The notes under the pieces are model-generated. The model saw only the letters and a list, made by a program, of their open reading frames with translations. It was not told the origin of the DNA and did no database searches. Source: Streptomyces brasiliensis (GTDB taxonomy: Bacteria; Actinomycetota; Actinomycetes; Streptomycetales; Streptomycetaceae). Taken from it: a stretch of DNA of 64,000 bases. Below are positions 1-10,111 of the stretch, in pieces. A program made the position numbers and the translations under genes. How positions within the stretch are numbered: the first letter of the stretch is position 1; every line of letters starts with the position of its first letter. The stretch is from NCBI RefSeq assembly GCF_014647875.1, contig NZ_BMQA01000002.1, forward strand, positions 1 through 64,000, given 5' to 3'.

Positions 1-77
1 ACAGAAGATCACAATCTAACTGACGATGATCAATCGGGGTACCTAACAAAGCCCTACTAGAAGCCCGGAAGGCGTCC

Positions 78-120
78 GCCACGCACGCGTGCGGCCTACG
101 AGGGCCTGCGCGTGCGTGGC
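78..120. repeat. Perfect 12-bp inverted repeat beyond cvnD
   Basis: Arms at 78-89 (gccacgcacgcg) and 109-120 (cgcgtgcgtggc) pair perfectly. The 19-nt loop contains a further ggcc/ggcc pairing. It lies just beyond a second hairpin downstream of cvnD, so it is probably a second terminator or a bidirectional one for a gene outside the window. There is no T-run. Confidence 0.55.
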
Positions 121-136
121 GCGTCTCGGCAGGGAA

Positions 137-173
137 CACGGCTCGTACCCGGTCGGCGGGGGTACGAGCCGTG
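137..173 (-). terminator. Terminator of the cvn operon
   Basis: A perfect 14-bp stem (137-150 and 160-173, arms cacggctcgtaccc and its complement) with a 9-nt loop starts 9 bases beyond the cvnD stop codon. The position and strength suit an intrinsic terminator of the streptomycete type, which often lacks a U-tract. Confidence 0.75.
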
Positions 174-181
174 CCCGCGCC

Positions 182-787
182 TCAGGTCGTGACGGTCTGC
201 CGCCGGTCGGTCGCGTAGGCCATCGCGTGCTGGACGACACCGATGAGCACCTCCTTGACCGAGGCGCGGTCACGGGCGTCGCAGAGCACGAGCGGCACGT
301 CCGCATCGAGGTCGAGGGCCCTGCGCACGTCATCCTCCGGATAACGGGCCGCGCCCTCGAAGCAGTTGACACCGACGAGGAAGGGTATGGAGCGCCGCTC
401 GAAGTAGTCGACGGCGGCGAAGCAGTCCTCCAGGCGGCGGGTGTCGGCCAGCACGACGGCGCCGAGCGCGCCCTCGGACAGCTCGTCCCACATGAACCAG
501 AACCGCTCCTGCCCGGGCGTGCCGAAGAGGTACAGCACCAGGTCCTCGCGCAGGGTGATGCGACCGAAGTCCATGGCCACGGTCGTGGTGTGCTTGCCCT
601 CGACACCGCTCGTGTCGTCGACCGGACGCCCGGCCTCCGTGAGCAGTTCCTCGGTGCGCAGCGGCCGGATCTCGCTGACCGCACCGACGAGGGTGGTCTT
701 GCCCACCCCGAAGCCGCCGGCCACGAGGATCTTCAGCGTGACAGGCTCGACCGGGGGCTTGCCGCGCTCAGAACGCCCGAAGGTCAT
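182..787 (-). CDS. cvnD: CvnD-type small Ras-like GTPase
   Basis: The product has 201 residues and belongs to the GTP-binding proteins encoded last in Streptomyces conservons. A P-loop, GGFGVGKTT, lies at about residues 28-36. The G3-like motif [10 protein letters not shown] follows near residue 87, and VNCFEG occupies the place of the usual NKxD motif. The family is thought to cycle on the membrane with CvnB and CvnC, downstream of the CvnA sensor. Its ATG lies 20 nt inside the 3' end of the upstream hydantoinase gene, so translation is probably coupled. That is unusual because cvnD normally follows cvnC directly. The family call is firm; the signal it transmits is unknown. Confidence 0.93.
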   Translation of the reverse strand: MTFGRSERGKPPVEPVTLKILVAGGFGVGKTTLVGAVSEIRPLRTEELLTEAGRPVDDTSGVEGKHTTTVAMDFGRITLREDLVLYLFGTPGQERFWFMWDELSEGALGAVVLADTRRLEDCFAAVDYFERRSIPFLVGVNCFEGAARYPEDDVRRALDLDADVPLVLCDARDRASVKEVLIGVVQHAMAYATDRRQTVTT

Positions 788-3700
788 CGGTCTCTTCTCC
801 TGCTTGACGGTGGTCGGAGGACGGCGGCCCGTAACCGCCGCCGCCCGGGGTTTCGATGACGAGTACGTCTCCGGGGCCGACGTCCGCCGAGTCGCTTCCG
901 CCGAGTTCGGTCACGGTGCCGTCGGCCCGTTCGACACGGTTGGCACCGAGTGCGCCGGGTTCGCCGCCCGCCATGCCGTAGGGCGGGACACGGCGGTGCT
1001 GGGAGAGCGTGGAGACGGTCATGGGCTCGTGGAAGCGGATGCGGCGCAGCGCGCCGTCGCCGCCGCGCCACCGACCGGCGCCACCGCTGCCCTGCCGGAC
1101 GGCGAACTCGTCGAGTTGCACGGGCAGTCGCCACTCCAGCACTTCCGGGTCGGTCAGACGCGAGTTCGTCATATGGGTCTGCACGACGCTCGCACCGGGG
1201 AAGCCGTCCCCGGCGCCGGATCCGGAGGCGACGGTCTCGTAGTACTGGTGGCGTTCGTTGCCGAAGGTCACATTGTTCATGGTCCCGGAGCCCTCGGCCT
1301 GGACGCCGAGGGCGGCGTAGAGGGCTCCGGTGATGGCCTGGGAGGTCTCGACGTTGCCCGCGACGACGGCGGCCGGCGACTCGGGCGCCAGCATCGAGCC
1401 GGGCGGCACGACGATGTCCAACGGGCGCAGACAGCCGTCGTTCAGCGGGATGTCGTCGGCGACCAGGGTGCGGAACACGTACAGCACGGCGGCATTGACG
1501 ACCGAGAACGGCGCGTTGAAGTTCGTGGACAGCTGGGCCGAGGTGCCGGTGAAGTCGATGGTCGCGCGCCGCTCGGCGCGGTCCACGCGCACGCGTACGC
1601 GGATGACGGCGCCCGAGTCGGTCTCGTAGGCGTACTCGCCGTCGTCGAGCGCCTCGATGACACGGCGGACCGCCTCCTCGGCGTTGTCCTGGACGTGCCG
1701 CATGTAGGCCTGGACGACGTCGAGTCCGAAGTCCCCGATCATGCGGCCGACTTCGTCGACGCCCTTCTGGTTGGCGGCGATCTGGGCACGCAGGTCGGCG
1801 AGGTTGGTCTTCGGATTGCGCGAGGGGTACGGCGCCTCGGTGAGCAGGCGGAGCGTCTCCGCCTCGCGGAAGCGGCCGTTCTCCGCCAGCAGCCAGTTGT
1901 CGAAGAGGATGCCCTCCTCCTCGATGGTGCGGCTGCTCGCCGGCATGGAGCCGGGTGCGATGCCGCCGATCTCGGCGTGGTGACCTCGGGAGGCGACGTA
2001 GAAGAGGATCCGGTCACCCTCGGTGTCGAAGACGGGGGTGATGACGGTGACGTCGGGCAGGTGGGTGCCGCCGTGGTAGGGGTCGTTGACGGCGTACGTG
2101 TCCCCCGGCCGCATGGAGCCTGCGCGGCGCCCGATGACCTCCTTGACGCTGGTACCCATGGAACCCAGGTGCACGGGGATGTGCGGGGCGTTGGCCACCA
2201 GGTTTCCGTCCGGGTCGAACAGGGCGCAGGAGAAGTCGAGGCGTTCCTTGATGTTGACGGACTGGGCCGTGGACTCGAGCCGTGCGCCCATCTGTTCGGC
2301 GATGGACATGAACAGGTTGTTGAAGACCTCGAGCAGAACGGGATCGGATTCCGTGTCGAGATCGGAACTCTGCGTAATCGCCGCGCGTTCCATGACCAGA
2401 TGCCCGTCGTCGGTCGTCGCGGCCCGCCAGCCCTCGTCGACGACGGTCGTGGCACTGGCCTCGGTGATGATCGCGGGGCCCGTGACGGTTTCGCCGGGAG
2501 GCAGGGCCTCGCGGCGGTGGAGGGGTACGTCGCGCCAGACGCCGCCGGTGTGGAGGCGAACGGTCTCGGGGGCGGCGGCGCGGCCCTCGTAGGTGGCGAG
2601 GGCGGAGAGATCGGGGGGTTGGGTGATGCCGGTGGCTTCGACGGAGAGGGCTTCGACGACGACCGGGCGGTCGAGGGTGAAGGAGTACGTGGCGCGATGA
2701 CGTTCTTCGAAGGCGTGCCTCATCGTGTCGGGCTCGGCCAGCTCGACGGTGAGGGTGGTGTCGGTGCCGTCGTAGCGGAGCTGGGCGCGGCGGGTGACCT
2801 CGATACGGTCCTCCGGGACGTCCTCGGCGAGGAGTTCGGCGCGAGCGGCGCCCTCCAGGTCGTCGGCGGTCTTGCGGACGGCTGGCATCGAGGCGGCCTC
2901 CAGAGGGGCCTCGACGGACTGTTCGCGCATCGCCGTGGTGTGGGCGAGGCCGATACCGAGGGCGGACAGGACACCGGCCATCGGCGGCACCAGGACGGTA
3001 CGGATGCCGAGCGAGTCGGCGACCATGCACGCGTGCTGCCCGCCCGCGCCACCGAAGGTGGTCAGGGCGTAGCGGGTGACGTCGTGGCCCTTCTGGACGG
3101 AGATCCGCTTCACGGCGTTGGCGATGTTGGCGACGGCGATCTGCAGGTAGCCCTCGGCGACCTGTTCGGGGGTGCGGTCGTCACCGGTCCGCTCGCGGAT
3201 CTCGTGGGCGAGGGCGGTGAAGCGGTCTCGCACGAGCGCGTCGTCCAGGGGCTGGTCTCCGTCGGGTCCGAACACCCTGGGGAAGTGGGCGGGCTGAATG
3301 CGGCCGAGCATGACGTTGGCGTCGGTGACGGCGAGAGGGCCGCCGCCGCGGTAGCAGGCCGGACCGGGGTCCGCGCCCGCGGAGTCGGGACCCACCCGGT
3401 AGCGGGAGCCGTCGAAGTGCAGCACGGAGCCGCCGCCCGCGGCGACGGTATGGATGTCCAGCATGGGGGCGCGCAGCCGGACGCCGGCGATCTGGGTGGT
3501 GAAGACGCGTTCGTACTCGCCCGCGAAGTGCGAGACGTCGGTGGAGGTGCCGCCCATGTCGAACCCGATGACCCGGTCGAAGCCGGCGAGCTGCGACATC
3601 CGGGCCATGCCGACGATGCCGCCGGCCGGTCCCGACAGGATGGCGTCCTTGCCCCGGAACTGCCCTGCCTCGGCGAGCCCGCCGTTGGACTGCATGAACA

Positions 3701-4385
3701 TCAGCCGCACGCCCTGGAGCTCGTCGGCGACGTGCTGGACGTAGCGGCGCAGCACGGGCGACAAGTAGGCGTCGACCACGGCGGTGTCCCCGCGCGGGAC
3801 GAGTTTCATCAGCGGGCTGACCTCGCTGGACAGCGAGATCTGCGGGAAGCCGGTGCGGGCGGCCAGGTCACCGATCGCCTGCTCGTGGGCAGGGTACAGA
3901 TGGCTGTGCATGCAGACGACGGCGACGGCGCGGATCCCTTCGTCGTACGCCTCCTGGAGCGCGCCCCGGAGAGCGTCCAGGTCGGGTGCGCGCCCCACGG
4001 TGCCGTCGGCCGCGATCCGCTCGTCTATCTCGACGACGCGCTCGTACAGCAGCTGCGGCAGTTCGATGCGGCGGGCGAAGATGCGGGGGCGGTTCTGGTA
4101 GGCGATGCGCAGGGCGTCGCGGAAACCGCGGGTGATGACGAGGAGGGTGCGCTCGCCCTTGCGTTCCAGGAGCGCGTTGGTGGCGACCGTCGTGCCCATG
4201 CGGACGGCCTCGACGGGCTCCTGGGAGCCGTCCAGGAGTTCGCGGACACCGGCGACCGCCGCGTCGGCGTACCGGGCGGGATTGTCGGACAGCAGCTTGT
4301 GCGTGAGCAGGCGGCCGTCCGGGCGCCTCGCGACGATGTCGGTGAAGGTACCGCCCCGGTCGACCCAGAACTGCCAGCCTGTCAC
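768..4385 (-). CDS. Hydantoinase/5-oxoprolinase (HyuA-HyuB fusion) inside the conservon
   Basis: The product has 1,205 residues and the full architecture of ATP-dependent 5-oxoprolinase or fused hydantoinase A/B. HyuA_N begins at about residue 5 ([13 protein letters not shown]), and the hydantoinase A core carries [12 protein letters not shown] near residue 275 and [10 protein letters not shown] near 445. The HyuB half starts at about residue 685 and includes [13 protein letters not shown]. Such enzymes open 5-oxoproline or hydantoin rings using ATP in the cytosol; the substrate cannot be decided from sequence. Start GTG at 4385 is 24 nt after cvnC, and the stop overlaps cvnD by 20 nt. It is therefore read within the conservon transcript. 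No frameshift or missing motif was seen. Confidence 0.92.
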   Translation of the reverse strand: MTGWQFWVDRGGTFTDIVARRPDGRLLTHKLLSDNPARYADAAVAGVRELLDGSQEPVEAVRMGTTVATNALLERKGERTLLVITRGFRDALRIAYQNRPRIFARRIELPQLLYERVVEIDERIAADGTVGRAPDLDALRGALQEAYDEGIRAVAVVCMHSHLYPAHEQAIGDLAARTGFPQISLSSEVSPLMKLVPRGDTAVVDAYLSPVLRRYVQHVADELQGVRLMFMQSNGGLAEAGQFRGKDAILSGPAGGIVGMARMSQLAGFDRVIGFDMGGTSTDVSHFAGEYERVFTTQIAGVRLRAPMLDIHTVAAGGGSVLHFDGSRYRVGPDSAGADPGPACYRGGGPLAVTDANVMLGRIQPAHFPRVFGPDGDQPLDDALVRDRFTALAHEIRERTGDDRTPEQVAEGYLQIAVANIANAVKRISVQKGHDVTRYALTTFGGAGGQHACMVADSLGIRTVLVPPMAGVLSALGIGLAHTTAMREQSVEAPLEAASMPAVRKTADDLEGAARAELLAEDVPEDRIEVTRRAQLRYDGTDTTLTVELAEPDTMRHAFEERHRATYSFTLDRPVVVEALSVEATGITQPPDLSALATYEGRAAAPETVRLHTGGVWRDVPLHRREALPPGETVTGPAIITEASATTVVDEGWRAATTDDGHLVMERAAITQSSDLDTESDPVLLEVFNNLFMSIAEQMGARLESTAQSVNIKERLDFSCALFDPDGNLVANAPHIPVHLGSMGTSVKEVIGRRAGSMRPGDTYAVNDPYHGGTHLPDVTVITPVFDTEGDRILFYVASRGHHAEIGGIAPGSMPASSRTIEEEGILFDNWLLAENGRFREAETLRLLTEAPYPSRNPKTNLADLRAQIAANQKGVDEVGRMIGDFGLDVVQAYMRHVQDNAEEAVRRVIEALDDGEYAYETDSGAVIRVRVRVDRAERRATIDFTGTSAQLSTNFNAPFSVVNAAVLYVFRTLVADDIPLNDGCLRPLDIVVPPGSMLAPESPAAVVAGNVETSQAITGALYAALGVQAEGSGTMNNVTFGNERHQYYETVASGSGAGDGFPGASVVQTHMTNSRLTDPEVLEWRLPVQLDEFAVRQGSGGAGRWRGGDGALRRIRFHEPMTVSTLSQHRRVPPYGMAGGEPGALGANRVERADGTVTELGGSDSADVGPGDVLVIETPGGGGYGPPSSDHRQAGEETDDLRAF

Positions 4386-4409
4386 GTCACTACTCCGATT
4401 CCGCGCCGC

Positions 4410-4805
4410 TCACAGCGCCCGGAGGCCGTTGATCACGTCGCGCAGAATACTCTCGTCGGGGAGTTCCGCCGGGGGTACGGGACGCGTCACATGGACGAGT
4501 TCCTGGTTCACCAGGTCCCCCACGAGGACCCGCACCACTCCGACGGGCAGATCGAGTTCCGCGGCCAGCTCGGCCACCGACTGCGGGACGTCACGGCAGA
4601 GTTCGACGATGTCGACGTGTTCCGGCGACAGTGTCTGGTCCGCCTCCGGGTCGTCCACGTGGGGTTCCGTGACGACCACCGCGATCAGGTCGAGACGGTG
4701 CTGGGCCGCACTGGAGGTGCGGCCGCGCGTCATGGCGTACGGACGGACGACCGGCCCGGCCTCGTCGTCGAACCAGCGGCTGCTTCCCTGCCCCTCTCCG
4801 CTCAT
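4410..4805 (-). CDS. cvnC: CvnC, DUF742 protein
   Basis: This 131-residue protein has the usual DUF742 layout of conservon component C. Signatures are WFDDEAGPVVRPYAMTRGRT near residues 11-30 and a C-terminal winged-helix-like segment with LPVGVVRVLVGDL. The N-terminal RPYAMTRGRT box is the family hallmark. CvnC proteins associate with CvnB and CvnD at the membrane in a complex compared to eukaryotic G-protein signalling. The start codon is 9 nt beyond the cvnB stop. The next gene downstream is the hydantoinase, not cvnD. Confidence 0.95.
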   Translation of the reverse strand: MSGEGQGSSRWFDDEAGPVVRPYAMTRGRTSSAAQHRLDLIAVVVTEPHVDDPEADQTLSPEHVDIVELCRDVPQSVAELAAELDLPVGVVRVLVGDLVNQELVHVTRPVPPAELPDESILRDVINGLRAL

Positions 4806-4814
4806 GCCATCCCA

Positions 4815-5243
4815 CTACCCACCCGCGGGCAGATTGGTGCGCGGAGCGGCGCCCAGATGTACTCCGACCCGCTTCACGAGGAGCGTCATCTCGTACGCGA
4901 CCTGGCCGACGTCGGAGTCCGCGTCGGAGAGCACGGCCAGGCAGCTGCCGTCGCCCGCAGCCGTCACGAACAGGAAGGCCTCGTCGAGCTCGACGACCGT
5001 CTGCCGCACGCTGCCCGCCTCGAAGTGTCGGCCGACGCCCTTGGCAAGGCTGTGGAAGCCGGAGGCGACGGCGGCAAGGTGCTCGCTGTCCTCTCTGGTC
5101 AGGTCCTTGGACACGCCCGTGGGCAGGCCGTCGCCGGACAGCACGAGGGCCTTGCGGATGCTGGCGACCCGGTCCACGAGATCGTCGAGGAGCCAGTTCA
5201 GCTCGCCGTTGCTGGTGTGGCCGGTCGCCTTCGGTGCGGTCAT
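4815..5243 (-). CDS. cvnB: CvnB, roadblock/LC7 domain protein
   Basis: The 142-residue product is a roadblock/LC7 (MglB-like) protein, conservon component B. The segment ELNWLLDDLVDRV at residues 14-26 and the following LVLSGDGLPTG are typical of the family. Roadblock proteins often act as GTPase-activating or scaffold partners of small GTPases, here presumably CvnD. Its ATG overlaps the cvnA stop in an ATGA arrangement, so translation is coupled. Length and motifs are normal. Confidence 0.95.
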   Translation of the reverse strand: MTAPKATGHTSNGELNWLLDDLVDRVASIRKALVLSGDGLPTGVSKDLTREDSEHLAAVASGFHSLAKGVGRHFEAGSVRQTVVELDEAFLFVTAAGDGSCLAVLSDADSDVGQVAYEMTLLVKRVGVHLGAAPRTNLPAGG

Positions 5244-8017
5244 CGACCGTCTCCCTTAGTCGTTCCTTGTGCTGTGCCGTTGTGGGCGTCGTCGCCCGCG
5301 GCGTTCTCCTCACGGCCGCGCTGCCAGCCACGCTGGAGCGAGGCCATGCGACTGCGTACCTGGTCGGCGTCGCGCTCGACGGGCTCCGCGTCACGCGCGC
5401 GGCGCGGCTCGGGGTCCTTGCGCAGCTGCGGCGCCAGGCTGGCCTGCCGTACGCGCCTGGGCAGTGCCTGGGGGGCGCTGCCGGCAGTCGGTGTGTCGCT
5501 GCCCGGGCCGTCGGACGAGATCCCGGACTGCCGGGCGCGGCCGGGCAGCACGGAGGGCTCGGCCGGCTCGGACGGAGTCCCGGTGCGCTCGTCGAGGTGG
5601 TTGCCGAGTCCGGTGCCGGGGCGCGGAGAGATCTCGCCGCGGCGACGGGTCGGCAACGGCGCGAGGGTGTCCTGCTCGGAGCGGCGCGGGTCCACCGGAG
5701 GTTCCGCGTCCGCCTCGGCCCGCCGGGAGCGCTGTTCGGGGACGGGCCGACCGTGCGAACTGACCAGCTTGGGTGTATGGCGGCGAGGCAGCGGCACCGG
5801 TGCGCCCTCGCGGTCTTCGGCACCCGCACCGTCCGCCGGTTCGGAGCCCTGCTGATGAACCTCACCGAACCGGGACGGTGCCTCGTCATCGGCGCGGTAG
5901 CGGCGTGGGCGGAACAGTCCGCCGCGTTCGCTGTCCTCGTCGGAGAGCGCGCCCGGGAAGTCGTCCAGGGCATCCAGCTCGATCGGCCCGTCCAGCAGGG
6001 AGGCTGGCAGGCCCGGCAGCGGCACGGGCACCTGTGCGAGGGCGTTGGTGCCGCTCTCCGCCAGTTCGCCCTCCTTCGAGGGCCGTTCGCGGTCCAGGCG
6101 GAAGCCGACGCCATTGGTGTCGGGGACGTCGTCGCTGAGCAGCACGTCGGGTATGAAGACGACCGCGGTGGTGCCGCCGTACGGGGACGGCTGCAGCGAG
6201 ACGCGGACGTTCTGCCGCTGGGCGAGGCGGCTGACCACGAACAGGCCGAGCCGGTCGGTGTCGGAGAGTTCGAACTCCGGAGTCTCGGCGAGCCGCAGGT
6301 TGGCGTCCAGCAGAGCTTCGGCCGCCATGCCGAGGCCGCGGTCATGGATCTCCAGGGTGAAGCCGTTGGCGACGCGTTCGCCCAGGACCTGTACGGCGGT
6401 GTGCGGCGGCGAGAACACCGTTGCGTTCTCGAGGAGTTCGGCCACCAGGTGGGTGACGTCCGCGACCGCCGGGCCGGTGACGGCGACCCGCGGCAGTCGG
6501 CGGACCTCGATGCGTTCGTAGTCCTCGACCTCGGCGACGGCCGCGCGCACGACGTCCATCAGCTGGACGGGCTTGCGCCACTGCCGGGAAGGGGCGGCAC
6601 CGGAGAGGATCACGAGGCCCTCGGCGTGTCGGCGCATACGGGTGGTGAGGTGGTCGAGGCGGAAGAGGTCGGCGAGTTCGTCGGTGTCCTCGGTCCTGCG
6701 CTCCATGGTGTCGAGCAGGGTGAGCTGCTTGTGCAGCAGCACCTGGCTGCGCCGGGCGAGGTTCACGAAGACGTCGGCGACCCCGGCGCGGAGTTCGGCC
6801 TGCTTGACCGCGGCCTCCACGGCCGCGCGCTGCAGGGTGTTGAGGGCCTGGCCGACCTCGCCCATCTCGTTCTTGTCGTACTCCAGGCGCGGGACCTCGG
6901 TCTCGACGTCGACATGTTCACCGGCGGACAGCCGGCGGATCACGCTGGGCAGCCGGACGCCGGAGGCCTCGTGCGCCTCGAGGCGCAGTTGCCGCAGGTC
7001 GCGGATGAGGCCACGGCCGACGCGTACGGACAGGACGACGGAGAGGAGGACGGCGACCAGTCCAAGGACGCCGGCGACGGCCGCCTGGACGATCACGCTC
7101 ACGGCCGTCGGCCGGACGCGGTCCTGATAGCGGTCGCCGACCTGGTCGTCAAGGGCGCGAAGTTCGTCGAGCGCATTGCCCGCGGCTGTGTCCCAGCTCT
7201 TCGCGTCGACACCGTGCGGCGTGCCGGATCCGGTGCCGATGACGGCCTGTTCGGCGACGCGCAGGGGGGCGGTGGACGCGTTCTTCCAGAAGCGCTCGTA
7301 CCGTTCGCGTTCCGACGCGGGCAGCAGCGGCAGGTTGATGTCGTACAGGAGGGAGCGCTGGGCGACGAGGTCGGAGATGTCGCGCGTCTCGTCGCCGGAG
7401 AGCTCTCCGACCACCAGGGCGGAGCCGAGCAACGCGTCCTCGCGGGAGAGGAGTTCGCGGGCCCGGGTGACGTTGACGAGGGCACGGGCCTCCTGGTCCA
7501 TGTCCACGTCGTCGATGCCGTCGAGGCTCGCGAGCAGCGCGAAGCACGGGTCGACCACGCGGTTGTAGAGGTCCAGTGCCTGGGCGCGGCTGACCGTGCC
7601 CTCCTCGACACTGCGGCGCAGCGAGTCGATGCCGCCGAAGGCGTCCAGGACCGCGGTGAGACGTTCGCCGTCGTCCGTGTCCATGTCGCCGCGGACGTCG
7701 GGGTCCTTGGCGTTCTTCCGGAACTCGACGATGGCTTCGTCGGTGACGGTCCGGGTGCGGCGCAGTGCGGCCAGTGCGTCGGAGGCGCGCGGGTCGGCGA
7801 GGTAGACGAGGGACTGGCGGCGTTCCTGCTGCAGGACACGGACCGTGTCCTGGGTGGGGTAGCCGATGTCCTCCACGATGTGCGACACGTGGAAGAGCCG
7901 GGTGACCTCCCGCCCTGTGATGACCGTCGCGAAGCCCCAGATGGCGGTCAGGGACACCAGCGGCACGAGAAGCAGCGTCACGATCTTCCTGCGGACGGAC
8001 TTCCCGCGAAAGCGCAT
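5240..8017 (-). CDS. cvnA: CvnA, nitrate-sensor-type membrane histidine kinase
   Basis: The product has 925 residues from ATG 8017. I preferred this ATG to an upstream GTG at 8056 because GGGGGAGG precedes it and family members start MRFRGKS. Order: a transmembrane helix at about 11-32, an extracellular nitrate/nitrite-sensing-like (NIT) domain, a second helix near residues 310-335 (VSVIVQAAVAGVLGLVAVLL), a HAMP-like linker, and a HATPase_c domain with N-box LVAELLENATVFSPP near residue 525 and a G-box including GLGM. The canonical phosphoacceptor histidine region is not obvious, as in other CvnA proteins. A long charged, proline-rich tail (about residues 660-925) is probably disordered. It is the first gene of the operon. 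Confidence 0.94.
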   Translation of the reverse strand: MRFRGKSVRRKIVTLLLVPLVSLTAIWGFATVITGREVTRLFHVSHIVEDIGYPTQDTVRVLQQERRQSLVYLADPRASDALAALRRTRTVTDEAIVEFRKNAKDPDVRGDMDTDDGERLTAVLDAFGGIDSLRRSVEEGTVSRAQALDLYNRVVDPCFALLASLDGIDDVDMDQEARALVNVTRARELLSREDALLGSALVVGELSGDETRDISDLVAQRSLLYDINLPLLPASERERYERFWKNASTAPLRVAEQAVIGTGSGTPHGVDAKSWDTAAGNALDELRALDDQVGDRYQDRVRPTAVSVIVQAAVAGVLGLVAVLLSVVLSVRVGRGLIRDLRQLRLEAHEASGVRLPSVIRRLSAGEHVDVETEVPRLEYDKNEMGEVGQALNTLQRAAVEAAVKQAELRAGVADVFVNLARRSQVLLHKQLTLLDTMERRTEDTDELADLFRLDHLTTRMRRHAEGLVILSGAAPSRQWRKPVQLMDVVRAAVAEVEDYERIEVRRLPRVAVTGPAVADVTHLVAELLENATVFSPPHTAVQVLGERVANGFTLEIHDRGLGMAAEALLDANLRLAETPEFELSDTDRLGLFVVSRLAQRQNVRVSLQPSPYGGTTAVVFIPDVLLSDDVPDTNGVGFRLDRERPSKEGELAESGTNALAQVPVPLPGLPASLLDGPIELDALDDFPGALSDEDSERGGLFRPRRYRADDEAPSRFGEVHQQGSEPADGAGAEDREGAPVPLPRRHTPKLVSSHGRPVPEQRSRRAEADAEPPVDPRRSEQDTLAPLPTRRRGEISPRPGTGLGNHLDERTGTPSEPAEPSVLPGRARQSGISSDGPGSDTPTAGSAPQALPRRVRQASLAPQLRKDPEPRRARDAEPVERDADQVRSRMASLQRGWQRGREENAAGDDAHNGTAQGTTKGDGR

Positions 8018-8480
8018 GGCCTCCCCCAGCTCGACCCCCTCCGGACGGGGGTACACATGTGCGTCAACAAACGGCGCGAGCCTACTACCGTCACACAGTC
8101 AACTCGAAGACCCGTCCGGAGGCTGAACTTCCGCAACGGCGGCAAGACATGCCGAGTTGTCCGGGCATTGGAGGAGATTGCCACCCCGATTCCGTCGCCC
8201 GCGGCCGGGGTGGGCGGGATTGACCGGGAGCACCGGTTGGCCGGAATTTTTCGCCGGCTGGGAATCTTCGTGACGCTTCGTTCGTCCTTCACTACGGGAA
8301 CGGGGGCGGAATCGGCCACAGGAGCCATATCCCGCACCTCGGCGGCGTAAAACAGCGCAAGCCGGGCAGCCACTGGGGAGACGGTGTCGTCGGACACCGG
8401 GCGAGCGGTCTGCTGGCGGTGGGGAGTGACACATTGATGGGCACGGCGGAGCGGAGCGGCGCGACACAGCGGGGGACGGC
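8018..8480. other. Divergent intergenic region, cvnA / membrane protein
   Basis: These 463 bases hold no open reading frame with streptomycete codon bias. They must contain the promoter of cvnA (minus) and of the small membrane protein (plus). A short A/T-richer patch lies near 8244-8252. I could not assign -35/-10 boxes with confidence. Confidence 0.5.
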
Positions 8481-8978
8481 GTGACGGGGAGCCATACGGT
8501 GTGGCGGGGCCCAGGGGCACCGGATCACGACATTCCGGCGCAACGACGCGATGCGGAAGCCGTCACCGGATCCTCTGGGCGGCCGTCCTCTCGACCGTTG
8601 TGGGTGGAGGAGCCCGCGCGGCGGCGCAGGATGCCCGATCCGGTGCGTACGGCGGCCGTGCGGGCGGTCCTCATCATCTCCGTGACTCTGATTCAGGCCA
8701 TGGTCGCCTTCCTGTGCACGCTGACGGGGTCATGGCTGGCGTTCCCGATGGTGCTCAGCAGTGTGGCCGGCACAGTGGTGGCCACATGGGGTGTGCTCGA
8801 CGTCTGGGTGACCCGCCAGGTGTGGAACCAGCGCAACGGTGTCGTGTCGGTGCCCAGCAGTACGGCGCGGGCGCTGCGCCGTGAGCGGCGCGCCGCCCGG
8901 CGGCAGGCCCGGACAGCCGAGCGCGAGCGGGAGCGGATACGGCGGCGGGGCGGCACCGGGCAGCTGTCGCACCCCTGA
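8481..8978 (+). CDS. Small membrane protein with basic C-terminus
   Basis: I do not recognise a named family for this 165-residue protein. It starts at GTG 8481 after gggggac. The first 50 residues are polar. Two hydrophobic segments follow, at about 55-76 (AAVRAVLIISVTLIQAMVAF) and 83-105 (AFPMVLSSVAGTVVATWGVL). The last 45 residues are an Arg-rich helix (RRERRAARRQARTAERERER) likely to face the cytoplasm. The layout is a two-helix hairpin with an N-in, C-in tail. It is divergent from cvnA, so a link to that system is possible but not shown. Confidence 0.75.
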   Translation: MTGSHTVWRGPGAPDHDIPAQRRDAEAVTGSSGRPSSRPLWVEEPARRRRMPDPVRTAAVRAVLIISVTLIQAMVAFLCTLTGSWLAFPMVLSSVAGTVVATWGVLDVWVTRQVWNQRNGVVSVPSSTARALRRERRAARRQARTAERERERIRRRGGTGQLSHP

Positions 8979-8991
8979 GAGGGCAGGCCGG

Positions 8992-9366
8992 TCAGAGCGC
9001 GGCCGGCTCCACCGGGCTCTCCCGGCGGGCGAGTTCGCGTCGGGCCCGCACGAACGGGCGGCGGCGGTCGACGGAGAGCACCGCGACCGTACGGCCGTCG
9101 CGTTCGTACCGGCCGAGGAAGCCGGTCTCGCCCTGAGCCCGCTCGCCCAGCGCTCCCTCGGCGAGTTCGTCCCCGGTGAGTTCACTCTCGGCGACGCGAA
9201 CGGCGTCGCCGTCCCGGCGCCGACCGGCGAACCGGATGCGGGCGCCGTACTGGTCGGACCAGAAGTACGGCACCGATCGCGCGGTCTCGAGGGTGCGTCC
9301 GGCGAGCAGCTCACGGGCCGCGTGCAGCCCGGAGAGGAAGGCGCCGACGACGGTCACGGTCCTCAT
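8992..9366 (-). pseudogene. Ferredoxin reductase remnant with large in-frame deletion
   Basis: The reading frame is open for 124 residues but matches only the two ends of a FAD-dependent ferredoxin-NAD(P) reductase of about 410 residues. The N-terminal dinucleotide-binding start (RTVTVVGAFLSGLHAARE) runs directly into the C-terminal signature RSVPYFWSDQYGARIRFAGR. Roughly 290 residues with both nucleotide-binding domains are gone. The G-x-G-x-x-G loop is also altered to GAFLSG. It lies just downstream of the broken Rieske ferredoxin on the same strand, as expected for an electron-transfer pair. It cannot encode a working reductase. Confidence 0.85.
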
Positions 9367-9478
9367 GCGGTACGGCTCGTCTCGGGCGGCGCGGGACGAC
9401 GACGCGTACCCGGAACGGCGCCCGGTGTCATGAGAGGGGCTGTCGCGGAAATGGCCGTATGTCGCACCGGCATCGTGC

Positions 9479-9803
9479 TTATGCAGCCGTTCCCTCCTCG
9501 GCGACGAGGTGGACGTGGATCACGCCGTCGTCGACGGTGACGCGGTGGGTGCGGACGGAGCGGCGCGCCGGGAGACAGGTCGGTTCCCCCCGTGCGCAGA
9601 TCGAATGAAGCGACGTGCAGCGGGCATTCGACCAGACAGCCCTCCAGCCAGCCCTCGGCGAGGGAGGCGTCCTGGTGGGTGCAGGTGTCGTCGATGGCGC
9701 ACAAGTCGCCCTCGTCGGTGTGGAACACGGCGACCGGCGGAGTGCTGTCGACGCGGACGGACTCGCCCTTGGGAAGGTCTTCGAGGCGGCAGACGGGAAT
9801 CAC
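9479..9803 (-). pseudogene. Frameshifted Rieske-type ferredoxin
   Basis: From GTG 9803 the frame reads a small Rieske [2Fe-2S] ferredoxin. It has IDDTCTHQDASLAEGWLEG (cluster ligands C-x-H) and CLVECPLHVASFDLRTG (C-x2-H), like the ferredoxin subunit of phenylpropionate-type dioxygenases. Near 9560-9590 the frame breaks. The expected C-terminus, RTHRVTVDDGVIHVHLVAEE, continues in another frame to TAA at 9479-9481. At least one indel is needed to explain this. Both cluster motifs survive, so the break may be recent or a sequencing error. The neighbouring deletions favour real decay. Confidence 0.8.
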
Positions 9804-10111
9804 GGGCCCCCTCTCGGTCCGGGACACTCGGTCCTGGACCTGCTTGGTGCATGCAGTCGGGAAGTCCGGGCCGTGCCCGGCCCGGGCGGTGCGGTGGTGA
9901 AGGAGTGAGGCGGACCGCCATCGGTCCAGGTCGTCCGGTCCCGTCACGGGACTCGTCCCCTTCCGGGATCCGGACGCTTCGGTAACATGATGTTTCGTAT
10001 GACGCACGAGCGAGCGCTATACGCAACAGAATCGCGCGGGACGACTGTCGCATCAAGGGCTTCCCGCAGATGCGGCCCAAACAGGGGCCGACAGGTGGTG
10101 AGAGTTGAGCC

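Noticed and set aside
441..5855. Plus-strand open frame of about 1,800 codons across the cvn operon
   Set aside because: It lies antisense to hydantoinase, cvnC and cvnB, which have clear domains. Its product is a low-complexity Gly/Val/Asp/Arg string, typical of a GC-rich antisense shadow.
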